DNA of 64,000 nt, from the NCBI RefSeq assembly GCF_018403745.1, contig NZ_BOVP01000001.1:62001-126000 (forward strand), given 5' to 3'. The notes below the pieces were generated by a model, which was not told where the DNA came from, made no database searches, and worked only from the letters and a program-made list of their open reading frames with translations. Positions 57,006 to 64,000 of this stretch are shown one piece after another. This DNA is from Lactococcus formosensis (GTDB lineage Bacteria; Bacillota; Bacilli; Lactobacillales; Streptococcaceae). The number at the start of each line of letters is the position of its first letter. The first letter of the stretch is position 1. Both the position numbers and the translations under genes were made by a program.

Positions 57006-57143
57006 TTGGATTACCTCTTTGTTCTGCTTTATAAAGAAAAAATTCAAAATGTAGTCGACAGCAAAAAGATGAAATCATGGTATTTCATCTCTCTTGTTTA
57101 TGAAAAATTTCCTTTTTAAAAAGGATCGTAAAATCCTTTTTTA
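57006..57143 (+). ncRNA. Small-RNA candidate between fabT and the iron-uptake operon
   Basis: Promoter-like TTGGAT (57006-57011), 18 nt, TATAAA (57030-57035); a perfect 8-bp hairpin GATGAAAT/ATTTCATC (57068-57089); then a 9-bp terminator AAAAAGGAT/ATCCTTTTT with T-run (57118-57143). Predicted RNA about 100 nt from near 57042. A 16-codon ORF (MKSWYFISLVYEKFPF) lies inside but has no ribosome site. Nothing else is seen in the 56972-57290 stretch. Confidence 0.4.
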
Positions 57144-57290
57144 GTTTTTAAGGTTTGAGGTTTTAACAGATCTACTATAAGCTTAATTTCATTATAGCAA
57201 AATAAAAGTTTAAAATTTTCTGTTTTTCTTGATTTCCTATAGTTTTTGGTCAAAAATGAAGCTTTAGATAACACTATCCTCTTTTTTGTC

Positions 57291-57321
57291 TAAAAAACTC
57301 TTGGAAAATCTTCCAAGAGTT
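57291..57321 (-). terminator. Terminator of the siderophore operon
   Basis: Minus strand AACTCTTGGA, 6-nt loop, TCCAAGAGTT then TTTT: a 10-bp perfect stem. Confidence 0.92.
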
Positions 57322-57337
57322 AAGGTGCCCAGTTTTT

Positions 57338-58279
57338 TTATTTTGTTTGTTTTAATAAAGCTTCTGTATAATCAGTCAGTTGTGCCATCGAAGCTGTTGG
57401 CCCACCAAAGAAATAAACCTTGTCATAGTCCATTGTGATGACATGCCCTTCTTTAACTGCCTTGAGATTTTTCCATACTGGATTTTTTTGAAGTGCTTCA
57501 TATTGTGCTTTATCTGCATTTTTAAAATCGATAAAAATATAGTCAGCATCGAAATCTTTGAGGCTTTCAGCGTTGACTTCGGCATACCCTGTTCCTTTAG
57601 ATAATTCAGACATTTTTGGTGATTCTTGGAATCCAAGACCACGCGTAAGCGCTTGTCCACCACGTGCAAAGTTATCACCATAAGCATAAATCTTGTCGCC
57701 TTGGAGCTCTAACAGGGAAATACTTGATTGCGCTGTATCTATACCTTGAGCTTTAAGGTTTGTTTTTTGTTCTTCAGCTTTTTTGTCAAAAGTTTTGAGA
57801 AACTCTTTCTTTTCATCTTCACGGTTCAACAATTTGGCAAAGAAATCCAAAGATTTAACCATATCATTCAAATCTTGATAGTTAACAAGTACAGTAGGTG
57901 CTACTTTTTCATAATCAGAAACTTGTGTTTTATCCACTGTCACAATCAAATCAGGCTTTTGACCAATAAGTTTTTCAATATTAAAGCTTGGCGAACCAAG
58001 ATCAACCATATTTTCCTTTTGTTTATCTGACAAATAAGGATTAGGAAAAGCCCAAGAATCCGTCCCAATTACATTTCCACCTAAGGTTGCAACATCATCC
58101 GGATAATTCTGTACTGCAATACGTTCCGGATGCGCAGGAACTTCTACATCACCATTCAAGGCAGTGAAGGTTACTTTTTCCTCTTTTTGGGATTGTGATA
58201 CATCTGAGTTTGAACATGCAGAAAGACCCAAAAGTCCAACTGCTGCTAAAGCTATAGAATATAATTTAAGGTGTTTCAT
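57338..58279 (-). CDS. Iron-siderophore ABC transporter, substrate-binding lipoprotein
   Basis: 313 residues. Signal peptide with lipobox LLGLSACS; mature class III binding fold (two lobes joined by a long helix) with VPAHPERIAV and LIGQKPDLIVT typical of FecB/FhuD-type proteins for ferric siderophores, haem or cobalamin. Ligand not readable. ATG 58279 follows AGAGGAT; an earlier TTG is within the ribosome site. Last gene of the four-gene importer, followed by a strong terminator. Confidence 0.9.
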   Translation of the reverse strand: MKHLKLYSIALAAVGLLGLSACSNSDVSQSQKEEKVTFTALNGDVEVPAHPERIAVQNYPDDVATLGGNVIGTDSWAFPNPYLSDKQKENMVDLGSPSFNIEKLIGQKPDLIVTVDKTQVSDYEKVAPTVLVNYQDLNDMVKSLDFFAKLLNREDEKKEFLKTFDKKAEEQKTNLKAQGIDTAQSSISLLELQGDKIYAYGDNFARGGQALTRGLGFQESPKMSELSKGTGYAEVNAESLKDFDADYIFIDFKNADKAQYEALQKNPVWKNLKAVKEGHVITMDYDKVYFFGGPTASMAQLTDYTEALLKQTK

Positions 58280-58290
58280 GAGATCCTCTT

Positions 58291-59229
58291 TCAAATTTTT
58301 TGTATTAAGTATATATAGTAAGGCGCACCTATGAGAGCAACAACAAAGCCAAGCGGTAAACTTGACGGTGCGATAATCATTTGCGATAAGCTATCTGCTA
58401 AAAGTAAAATAATCATTGAAATCAAAGCTGACGCCCAAGCCCGCTTTTTACTTTCAAATCCGACCAGCTCGCGAGCTATATGTGGTGCAATCAAGCCAAT
58501 AAAGGCAAGACCGCCAACTAATAAAACGCCAATTGATGCAAAAAGTAGTGCCAATATATAAAATTGCATTTTACTCTTTTTCACATTTAAGCCAAGGCTT
58601 GTTGCCATTTCTTGACCCAAACTTAGTAAGTCTAGTTCTTTGCGAATCAAACTAAAAATTAATAAGCCAATAATTAACAGGACAAAAGTCAAACCTATAA
58701 ACGCTTTATCTGTTTGCCAAATATCTCCTGATAACCAAACTGCCACTTGTTGAAAATCAAAACGGTTGATAGAAAGTTGCGCTAAGGTGATTAAGGCTTG
58801 AAAAAGAGCGGTAAGCCCTAAGCCAATCAGAAGGACTTGGATATTGCTTACATTTTTCCTTAGAGCAAGATGATAGAGTAAGGCAAAGGAAAAGACTGCA
58901 CCCAATAGAGCAAATAAAGGATACATAAAGATCCAAGTGCCCGAAAGTTTTAACCATTGACTAATGAAAAGGAATAGCACCGCACCTGCACTTGCTCCAC
59001 TTGTAATTCCAAGTGTACCCGCATCTGCTAAGGGGTTATCTACTACGGTCTGGATGATAAATCCAGCCATAGCCAAAGCCGTCCCCGCAATGAGCACAAC
59101 CAATGTCCGCGGCATTCTAAACTGGGGAATCAGTATGGATAACAGATTCCAATCTGTAGAAAAGTGTGTCAAATCAATAATAATAAATGCAATCAGGAGT
59201 AAGACTAAAAATAAAAATTTCTTTTTCAT
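58291..59229 (-). CDS. Iron-siderophore ABC transporter permease (FecCD family)
   Basis: 312 residues with about nine to ten helices. FecCD signature: RMPRTLVVLIAGTALAMAGFIIQTVVDNPLADAGTLG (split as RMPRTLVVLIAG and NPLADAGTLGI) near the N-terminus and GLIAPHIARELVGF, the coupling helix that meets the ATPase. Overlaps the preceding permease gene by 4 nt (ATGA). Confidence 0.92.
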   Translation of the reverse strand: MKKKFLFLVLLLIAFIIIDLTHFSTDWNLLSILIPQFRMPRTLVVLIAGTALAMAGFIIQTVVDNPLADAGTLGITSGASAGAVLFLFISQWLKLSGTWIFMYPLFALLGAVFSFALLYHLALRKNVSNIQVLLIGLGLTALFQALITLAQLSINRFDFQQVAVWLSGDIWQTDKAFIGLTFVLLIIGLLIFSLIRKELDLLSLGQEMATSLGLNVKKSKMQFYILALLFASIGVLLVGGLAFIGLIAPHIARELVGFESKKRAWASALISMIILLLADSLSQMIIAPSSLPLGFVVALIGAPYYIYLIQKI

Positions 59230-60176
59230 TTTCCCTCCTGACTCATCATATAAATGAAGAAAATTGCACCGAATAAAAGGGTTAAACTACCTGCCGGAAA
59301 TTCATAAGGCTTGAACAAATTACGGGCCAACAAATCTGCCACAAGTAAGAGCAGCACGCCCAATAAATTGCTCATAAAAAATCTTTTTAAAAAATGCCCA
59401 CCGACAATTCGTCTTGCCAAATGTGGCGCCATGAGTCCAACAAAACTAATCACACCAACACTCGAAACTGTTACACCACTTGCCAAAGCCACCATGACCA
59501 TAATAAATAACCTTAGACGGTTTACGGAAATTCCTAGACTAGTGGCCATTTCTTCACCAAAGGCTAAAACTTTAATCTGATTTGCAAACAGGAGAACCAT
59601 CGATACAAACAGAACACTCACAACCATTAAAATTTCTAGTTTTAGTGGAGTAATTCCGGAAAACGACCCTACAATCCATAAAAAATAGGACTGCATATTT
59701 TTACTATAAAATGTCAAAATACTTGCAAGACTTGTCGCAAAAAGACCTACAGAGGTACCTACCAGCACAACCTTTATCGGTTGAAATTTACTTTTCACAG
59801 TGAGAACAGCTACCGTAACGAGAGCAACAAAAGCTCCTAAACTTGCTACAACGCTGCCTAACCATCCTCCTGTGGAAAGATTAAAAACTAAGAGAAGAGC
59901 AAGTGAAAAACTCGCACCTCCAGATATCCCCAATGTCGATATCTCGGCAATGGGATTCCCTGTCATACTTTGGACCAGAAGCCCACTACTGGAGAGGAGA
60001 ATACCAACAAATACTAGAGCCAATAAACGCGGTAAACGTAAATGCAAGACGACACTCTCGTGCCAAATCTGGCTCAAACTATAGTTTTGATCACCGAGCA
60101 TCAGATAAAGGAAAGACAGAAAGACAATCAACAACAGAGCAATTGTAACCTGATAAGAAAATTTCCTAATCTTCAT
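59226..60176 (-). CDS. Iron-siderophore ABC transporter permease (FecCD family)
   Basis: 316 residues, partner of the other permease. RLPRLLALVFVG, NPIAEISTLGISGGASF and GLMAPHLARRIVGG are the family motifs. Overlaps the ATPase gene by 11 nt. The two different permeases should form the heterodimeric channel. Confidence 0.92.
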   Translation of the reverse strand: MKIRKFSYQVTIALLLIVFLSFLYLMLGDQNYSLSQIWHESVVLHLRLPRLLALVFVGILLSSSGLLVQSMTGNPIAEISTLGISGGASFSLALLLVFNLSTGGWLGSVVASLGAFVALVTVAVLTVKSKFQPIKVVLVGTSVGLFATSLASILTFYSKNMQSYFLWIVGSFSGITPLKLEILMVVSVLFVSMVLLFANQIKVLAFGEEMATSLGISVNRLRLFIMVMVALASGVTVSSVGVISFVGLMAPHLARRIVGGHFLKRFFMSNLLGVLLLLVADLLARNLFKPYEFPAGSLTLLFGAIFFIYMMSQEGK

Positions 60177-60948
60177 TTTTAACTCCTGTAATCATTAGAG
60201 TTTGACAGAAAAGGTCCCGCCCTAAACGAACATGGAGGCCGAAGCTTTCATGAATTATTTCCTCTGTAAATAATTCTTCCACTGGACCTGAGGCAAAGAT
60301 TTCACCCTCTTTTACAATCACTAAATTATCCGCAAAACGAGCCGCATGGTTCAAGTCATGAATGACATAAACAACGGTTTTTTTCATCTTTTTAGCAAAA
60401 GTTTTTAACAGTTTTAAAATATCAAGTTGGTGCAAAAGATCAAGATACGTAGTCGGCTCATCCAAAAGAATAATTTCACTATCTTGCGCCAAAATCATCG
60501 TGATAAAGGCACGCTGACGTTGTCCGCCAGAAAGCTGGGCAACTTGTTGGTTACGCAAATCCCAGATTTCGGTTTCCTTCATGACTTGTTCCACAAAGAG
60601 CTTGTCTGCTTCAGATAAGCTCTGCTGGGTAAGCTTTTGATGTGGAAAGCGGCCAAGACTGACCAGTTCATACACAGTTATATCACTCGGGGCTTGCATA
60701 GCTTGTGGAAGCAAGGTCAATATTTTAGCTATTTCTAGATTTTTACGATTAGAAAGGCATTCATCTTTATAAATAACTTCCCCTTCATACTTGATTAAAC
60801 GTCCCAGGGCTTTGAGTAATGTCGACTTCCCTGAGCCATTTATTCCGATAATTGCTGTCGTTTTGCCTTGCTCAATTTCCAAAGATACATCTCTTAGAAC
60901 CTGCTTTTTACCGTAATATACATTTAAATTTTTTGCCCCAAAATACAT
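60166..60948 (-). CDS. Iron-siderophore ABC transporter ATP-binding protein
   Basis: 260 residues. Walker A GINGSGKST, Q-loop LPQAMQAP, signature LSGGQRQRAF, Walker B IILLDEPTTYLD and switch His in VIHDLNHAARF. Of the FecE/FhuC type. ATG 60948 has AAGGAAG upstream. First gene of the importer. Promoter: minus strand TTGTTA-17 nt-TTTAAT with TG extension (61016-61044). A Fur- or PerR-type operator was not clearly recognised. Confidence 0.94.
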   Translation of the reverse strand: MYFGAKNLNVYYGKKQVLRDVSLEIEQGKTTAIIGINGSGKSTLLKALGRLIKYEGEVIYKDECLSNRKNLEIAKILTLLPQAMQAPSDITVYELVSLGRFPHQKLTQQSLSEADKLFVEQVMKETEIWDLRNQQVAQLSGGQRQRAFITMILAQDSEIILLDEPTTYLDLLHQLDILKLLKTFAKKMKKTVVYVIHDLNHAARFADNLVIVKEGEIFASGPVEELFTEEIIHESFGLHVRLGRDLFCQTLMITGVKNED

Positions 60949-61124
60949 GAGTTCTTCCTTTTTAGCTCTAGTCACTCGAAGATGCCAATAATGTCAAATA
61001 CTTTTTACATATTTAATTAAAGCATACTTTATAAAAGTTAACAAGTACTTTCTAAATTATTTTAAGCCAGATATTTTCTCTATCTTGACATTTTATTGTT
61101 TTACTTATCATGTGAGATTACAAG

Positions 61125-61232
61125 AGTAAAACCCCCAAGCCCAATGACTTGAAGGTTGTCCTGTTTACTTACTTTAAGTGTGGATTAGCTGAATCCCGCC
61201 TTGTAAATTTATCTACACCTATGATTATAACA
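61125..61232 (-). ncRNA. Small-RNA candidate downstream of yidD
   Basis: Extended -10 TGTTATAAT (-10 at 61224-61229), start near 61217, internal hairpin GGATT-CAGCT-AATCC, and a terminal 10-bp stem AACCTTCAAG/CTTGGGGGTT with two G:U pairs (61130-61157) followed by a short T-run. Predicted RNA about 90 nt. The stem could also be the yidD terminator. Confidence 0.4.
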
Positions 61233-61238
61233 AACTTT

Positions 61239-61505
61239 TTATGATTCTTTCTTATTTTCTTGTGGAATCTCGTGATTTCTCCTGAGTGAAAATTTATCAG
61301 GTACCAAATCATAACCTGGTTTACAGAATGGATGACACCTTAGAAGCCGGGAGGTTCCCATTGCAATTCCTTTTGTAGCTCCGTGCTTTTCAATAGCCTG
61401 AATCATATAATTTGAACACGTTGGATAGTAGCGACAAGCTGGCGGTAAAAGAGGAGAGATAAACCTCTGATAACCATGCACAGTTTTAACTAAAACTTTT
61501 TTCAT
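61239..61505 (-). CDS. yidD: Membrane protein insertion efficiency factor YidD
   Basis: 88 residues. Small amphipathic membrane-associated protein that assists YidC/Sec insertion. [30 protein letters not shown] with the conserved cysteines, and [17 protein letters not shown], are diagnostic. It lies 10 nt after dxs on the same strand; AAAGGA before ATG 61505. Confidence 0.95.
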   Translation of the reverse strand: MKKVLVKTVHGYQRFISPLLPPACRYYPTCSNYMIQAIEKHGATKGIAMGTSRLLRCHPFCKPGYDLVPDKFSLRRNHEIPQENKKES

Positions 61506-61514
61506 TTTTTCCTT

Positions 61515-63257
61515 TTATTTGAGAGCTTCTAGAATATCTGCAATCATCAATTCTGGCGTCAAATGATAGCGATCATAAAGCTCATCCACAGCAACAGAGT
61601 CATTAAACTCTTTATCTGCACCATAATTCAATATTTTCACACCAAATTGCCCAAGATAACCAGCAACTTTTTGACCAAAACCGCCATCAAGAATACCATC
61701 CTCGATGGTCACAAAGACTTTATGGTCCCCAGTCAATTCTTTCAAGGTTTTCTTATCAAGTTCTGCAACAAACATTGGATTAACTAGTGTAGCATTGATC
61801 TGTAATTTCTCCAGTTCTTCTGCTACTTTTTGACCGTGACTAAAAAGACCGCCCAAGGCCAGAATGGCAACTTCTTCACCTTTATGCGCAATTTCATACT
61901 GTGGCTTGCTGAAATCAGTCAAAACGGTTGACCGATTTTCTACACCATGCTCAGGGATTTGTAGCACTACTGGATTATCTTTTTGTGTCAGTGCCCAATC
62001 CAACATCGCTACAAGTTCTTCCTCGCTCGTAGGTGCCAAGTAGACTAAATCAGGAATATTAGAGAGCATACCAATTGCAAAGCTTCCTTGATGGGTTTTA
62101 TCTGAACCAGAGATGGAAGCTGATTTTACAATAACTACTGCCGGTTCTTTATTAATGGCTAAGTCGTGTAAAAATTGATCGTAAGCACGTTGCATAAAGG
62201 TTGAGTTATGAAAAATCATTGCACGCGCACCGCCTGCAGCAACAGCTCCACCAAAAGTAGTCACATATTGTTCCGCAATCCCAGCATCAACATAATTTTC
62301 AGGATACTTTTCAGCAAATTCCTTAAGGTTATTCACCATCGGAATCCCACCATTGACTGCTACTAAAGGCATTCCCTCAGAAACTTTTTCTTCCATATAA
62401 TCAAGAATAATGCGGGTATAATTTTTAGTCGAATTTACATTTTTCAAAGATCCGTCTGCTAAGTTGAAAGGAGAGCGCCAGTGGAAGGCTTCCTTCATGT
62501 CAACAGCAGGTTTATAACCATGTCCTTTTTCAGTATTGATATGTAAAACAATCGGATGCTTAATATCTTTTACTTCTTCAAAAAGAGAAATGAGTGCTTC
62601 AAGATTATTACCATCTGCTAGATACTTGTAATCTAATCCAAAAGCTTTAAACAGATTATTTGGTGATTGACCTTCTGTTGCACGTAATTCAGCTAATCCC
62701 TTATAAATTCCACCGTGATTTTCCGCAATAGACATTTGGTTATCATTGAGAATGAGGATGAAGTTTTTATTATACGCACCGGCATTGCTGATGGCCTCCA
62801 AAGCTAAACCTCCGGAAAGTGAGCCATCACCTAAAATAGCAATGATATTCCCTTCTTGTCCTGTTAAATCACGTGCTTTAGCCAACCCCATCGCATTTGC
62901 AACAGAAGTTGAGGTGTGTCCAACAGTGAAGAAATCATGTTCTGATTCATGTTGACTTGTATAACCCGTGATATCATGAAAATGCCCATCTTGAAAACCG
63001 TGTTTACGTCCTGTTAGAATTTTGTGTGGATAAGTTTGGTGACTTACATCCCAAATAAATTTATCCACAGGCGACTGAAAGACTTTATGCAAAGCAATTG
63101 TTAATTCCACAACACCCAGATTTGGTCCTGTATGTCCCCCAATCTGGCTGACTTTATTCAGCACAGCTCCTCGAACATCTTGAGCAAGTTCTGTCAATTC
63201 AGCAGCGCTTAGCTTTTTTAAATCTGCTGGCGCATTTACTTTATCTAAAATAGTCAT
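61515..63257 (-). CDS. dxs: 1-deoxy-D-xylulose-5-phosphate synthase-like protein
   Basis: 580 residues, transketolase-like. TPP motif GDGSLSGGLALEAI...ILNDNQMSI near residue 140, central pyrimidine domain (DAGIAEQYVTTFGGAVAAGG) and C-terminal domain. Dxs makes deoxyxylulose 5-phosphate from pyruvate and glyceraldehyde 3-phosphate. It is about 40 residues shorter than classical Dxs, and lactococci are known to make isoprenoids by the mevalonate route, so the product probably feeds thiamine or pyridoxal, or the enzyme has another role. AGAGGCG precedes ATG 63257. Confidence 0.88.
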   Translation of the reverse strand: MTILDKVNAPADLKKLSAAELTELAQDVRGAVLNKVSQIGGHTGPNLGVVELTIALHKVFQSPVDKFIWDVSHQTYPHKILTGRKHGFQDGHFHDITGYTSQHESEHDFFTVGHTSTSVANAMGLAKARDLTGQEGNIIAILGDGSLSGGLALEAISNAGAYNKNFILILNDNQMSIAENHGGIYKGLAELRATEGQSPNNLFKAFGLDYKYLADGNNLEALISLFEEVKDIKHPIVLHINTEKGHGYKPAVDMKEAFHWRSPFNLADGSLKNVNSTKNYTRIILDYMEEKVSEGMPLVAVNGGIPMVNNLKEFAEKYPENYVDAGIAEQYVTTFGGAVAAGGARAMIFHNSTFMQRAYDQFLHDLAINKEPAVVIVKSASISGSDKTHQGSFAIGMLSNIPDLVYLAPTSEEELVAMLDWALTQKDNPVVLQIPEHGVENRSTVLTDFSKPQYEIAHKGEEVAILALGGLFSHGQKVAEELEKLQINATLVNPMFVAELDKKTLKELTGDHKVFVTIEDGILDGGFGQKVAGYLGQFGVKILNYGADKEFNDSVAVDELYDRYHLTPELMIADILEALK

Positions 63258-63320
63258 CTTCGCCTCTTTCTACTCGTTCTTTACTTTTATTTATAGTGCA
63301 TAGGTTTACAACCTATTCTA

Positions 63321-64000
63321 TTACTTTTTGGTCACTTTTGCTGATTTTGGAGATGGACTGGTCCTTAAACGGACGGTAAATTTTGTACCGCGTGGTTGAT
63401 TATCTTCAACTGTAATTCGACCATTATGTGCCTCAGCTATTTGCTGTGCAAGAGATAATCCAAGACCTAAGCCCCCTTTTTGTCTTGTTCTCGCCTTATC
63501 CACACGGTAAAATCGGTCAAATATTTTTTTCTTATCTGCTGCTGTAATGCCCTCTCCATTGTCAGATACACTAAGCAGAAGCGTTGCTCCATTTTTTTGG
63601 ACATCAACTTGAATTTCACCATCTTCGCCTGTATATTTCATAGCATTATCAAACAAAATCGTTAAAAGTTGTTTTACTAAGCTTCGATCTAAGCTTAAAG
63701 ATCCTTCAAATTTCAAAGAAGTTTTCAAGGCCTTTTCTGAGCTTTCTGCCAAGAGCTGATAATTGCTAAAGATAGCTTCAAAGAATTCCTTATCTGTTGG
63801 CTCAGGATTGGTTTTAATATTATTATCCTGTCGTGCCATGTTCAATAGATTTGTCGTCAAAAGCCGCATATTACGCACTTCTGAAAGACTTTCTGAGATA
63901 TTTTCAGATTCTTCAATTATTGTAGCATTAGGATTTTGGAAAAGTAATTCTAAACGGTTTTGTAAAATAGCAAGTGGAGTTCGTAGCTCGTGGCTCGCAT
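63321..64000 (-). CDS. ciaH: Sensor histidine kinase, C-terminal part (CiaH-like)
   Basis: About 226 residues are inside the window; the 5' end lies beyond base 64000. The H-box reads ASHELRTPLAILQNRLELLF (phospho-accepting His), then N-box LFDNAMKYT, G1 DNGEGI and G2 QKGGLGLGLSLAQQI. The H-box with LQNRLE and the TRQKGGxGLGLSLAQQ stretch resemble CiaH of streptococci, which responds to envelope stress and antibiotics; I would keep this subfamily call tentative. The response-regulator gene would be upstream, outside the window. Confidence 0.85.
   Translation of the reverse strand, partial: ASHELRTPLAILQNRLELLFQNPNATIIEESENISESLSEVRNMRLLTTNLLNMARQDNNIKTNPEPTDKEFFEAIFSNYQLLAESSEKALKTSLKFEGSLSLDRSLVKQLLTILFDNAMKYTGEDGEIQVDVQKNGATLLLSVSDNGEGITAADKKKIFDRFYRVDKARTRQKGGLGLGLSLAQQIAEAHNGRITVEDNQPRGTKFTVRLRTSPSPKSAKVTKK

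Noticed and set aside
60976..61060. Fur or PerR box at the siderophore operon promoter
   Set aside because: Only short A+T-rich inverted repeats (such as AAAGTACTT) were seen, without a convincing 19-bp Fur or PerR consensus.

Overview
The window looks like chromosome of a Lactococcus. I suspect the L. garvieae group rather than L. lactis, but that is inference from protein content and a base composition I judged only by eye. The evidence is Lactobacillales-type gene order (gpsB-rnpB-RNA methyltransferase-mapZ, divergent ccpA/pepQ, fabT-fabH-acpP-fabD-fabG-fabF-accB-fabZ-accC), a preQ1-II riboswitch upstream of queT, strong AGGAGG-type ribosome binding sites, and TGnTATAAT promoters. No insertion sequence, prophage or CRISPR array was seen.

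Layout. 0-9 kb: the end of an SMR efflux gene, pnuC, an Spx-like gene, alr and acpS, then a MurNAc recycling operon (mupG-murQ-PTS EIIBCA) with a cre site at its promoter, and pepV. 9-20 kb: mutY, two unrecognised envelope genes, uvrC, a DUF817 membrane protein, a CmtR-like regulator with a heavy-metal P-type ATPase, purB, aroD, an initiator tRNA and a cold-shock gene. 20-30 kb: ccpA/pepQ, arsC, and a gluconate/beta-glucoside operon (gnd-PTS-bgl-gntK) divergent from an rpiR regulator; gntK carries a frameshift. 29-38 kb: cell-division and replication genes (mapZ, an rRNA methyltransferase, rnpB, gpsB, holA, ftsK), uspA and an ankyrin lipoprotein. 38-45 kb: a HAD phosphatase, the queT riboswitch unit, a Tad2-like (DUF2829) gene coupled to an SDR, another SDR, metG, exoA, an ArsC/Spx-like gene and a GlsB-like protein. 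45-57 kb: the fatty-acid synthesis locus, split between accC and accD by a glycosyltransferase gene and a compact type I toxin-antitoxin-like module. 57-64 kb: an iron-siderophore ABC importer, yidD, a dxs-like gene and the end of a CiaH-like histidine kinase.

The most notable signals are these. (1) Seven genes have an ATG exactly 6 nt after a promoter -10 box and no usable Shine-Dalgarno sequence, so they are predicted to be leaderless. (2) A holin-like toxin ORF with a convergent antisense RNA promoter lies inside the acc locus. (3) An operon pairs a beta-glucoside PTS and phospho-beta-glucosidase with gluconokinase and 6-phosphogluconate dehydrogenase, which would suit uptake of aldobionates; its kinase gene is frameshifted and sits behind a terminator. 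(4) There is a chromosomal Tad2-like gene. (5) Two small-RNA candidates lie near the iron-uptake genes.
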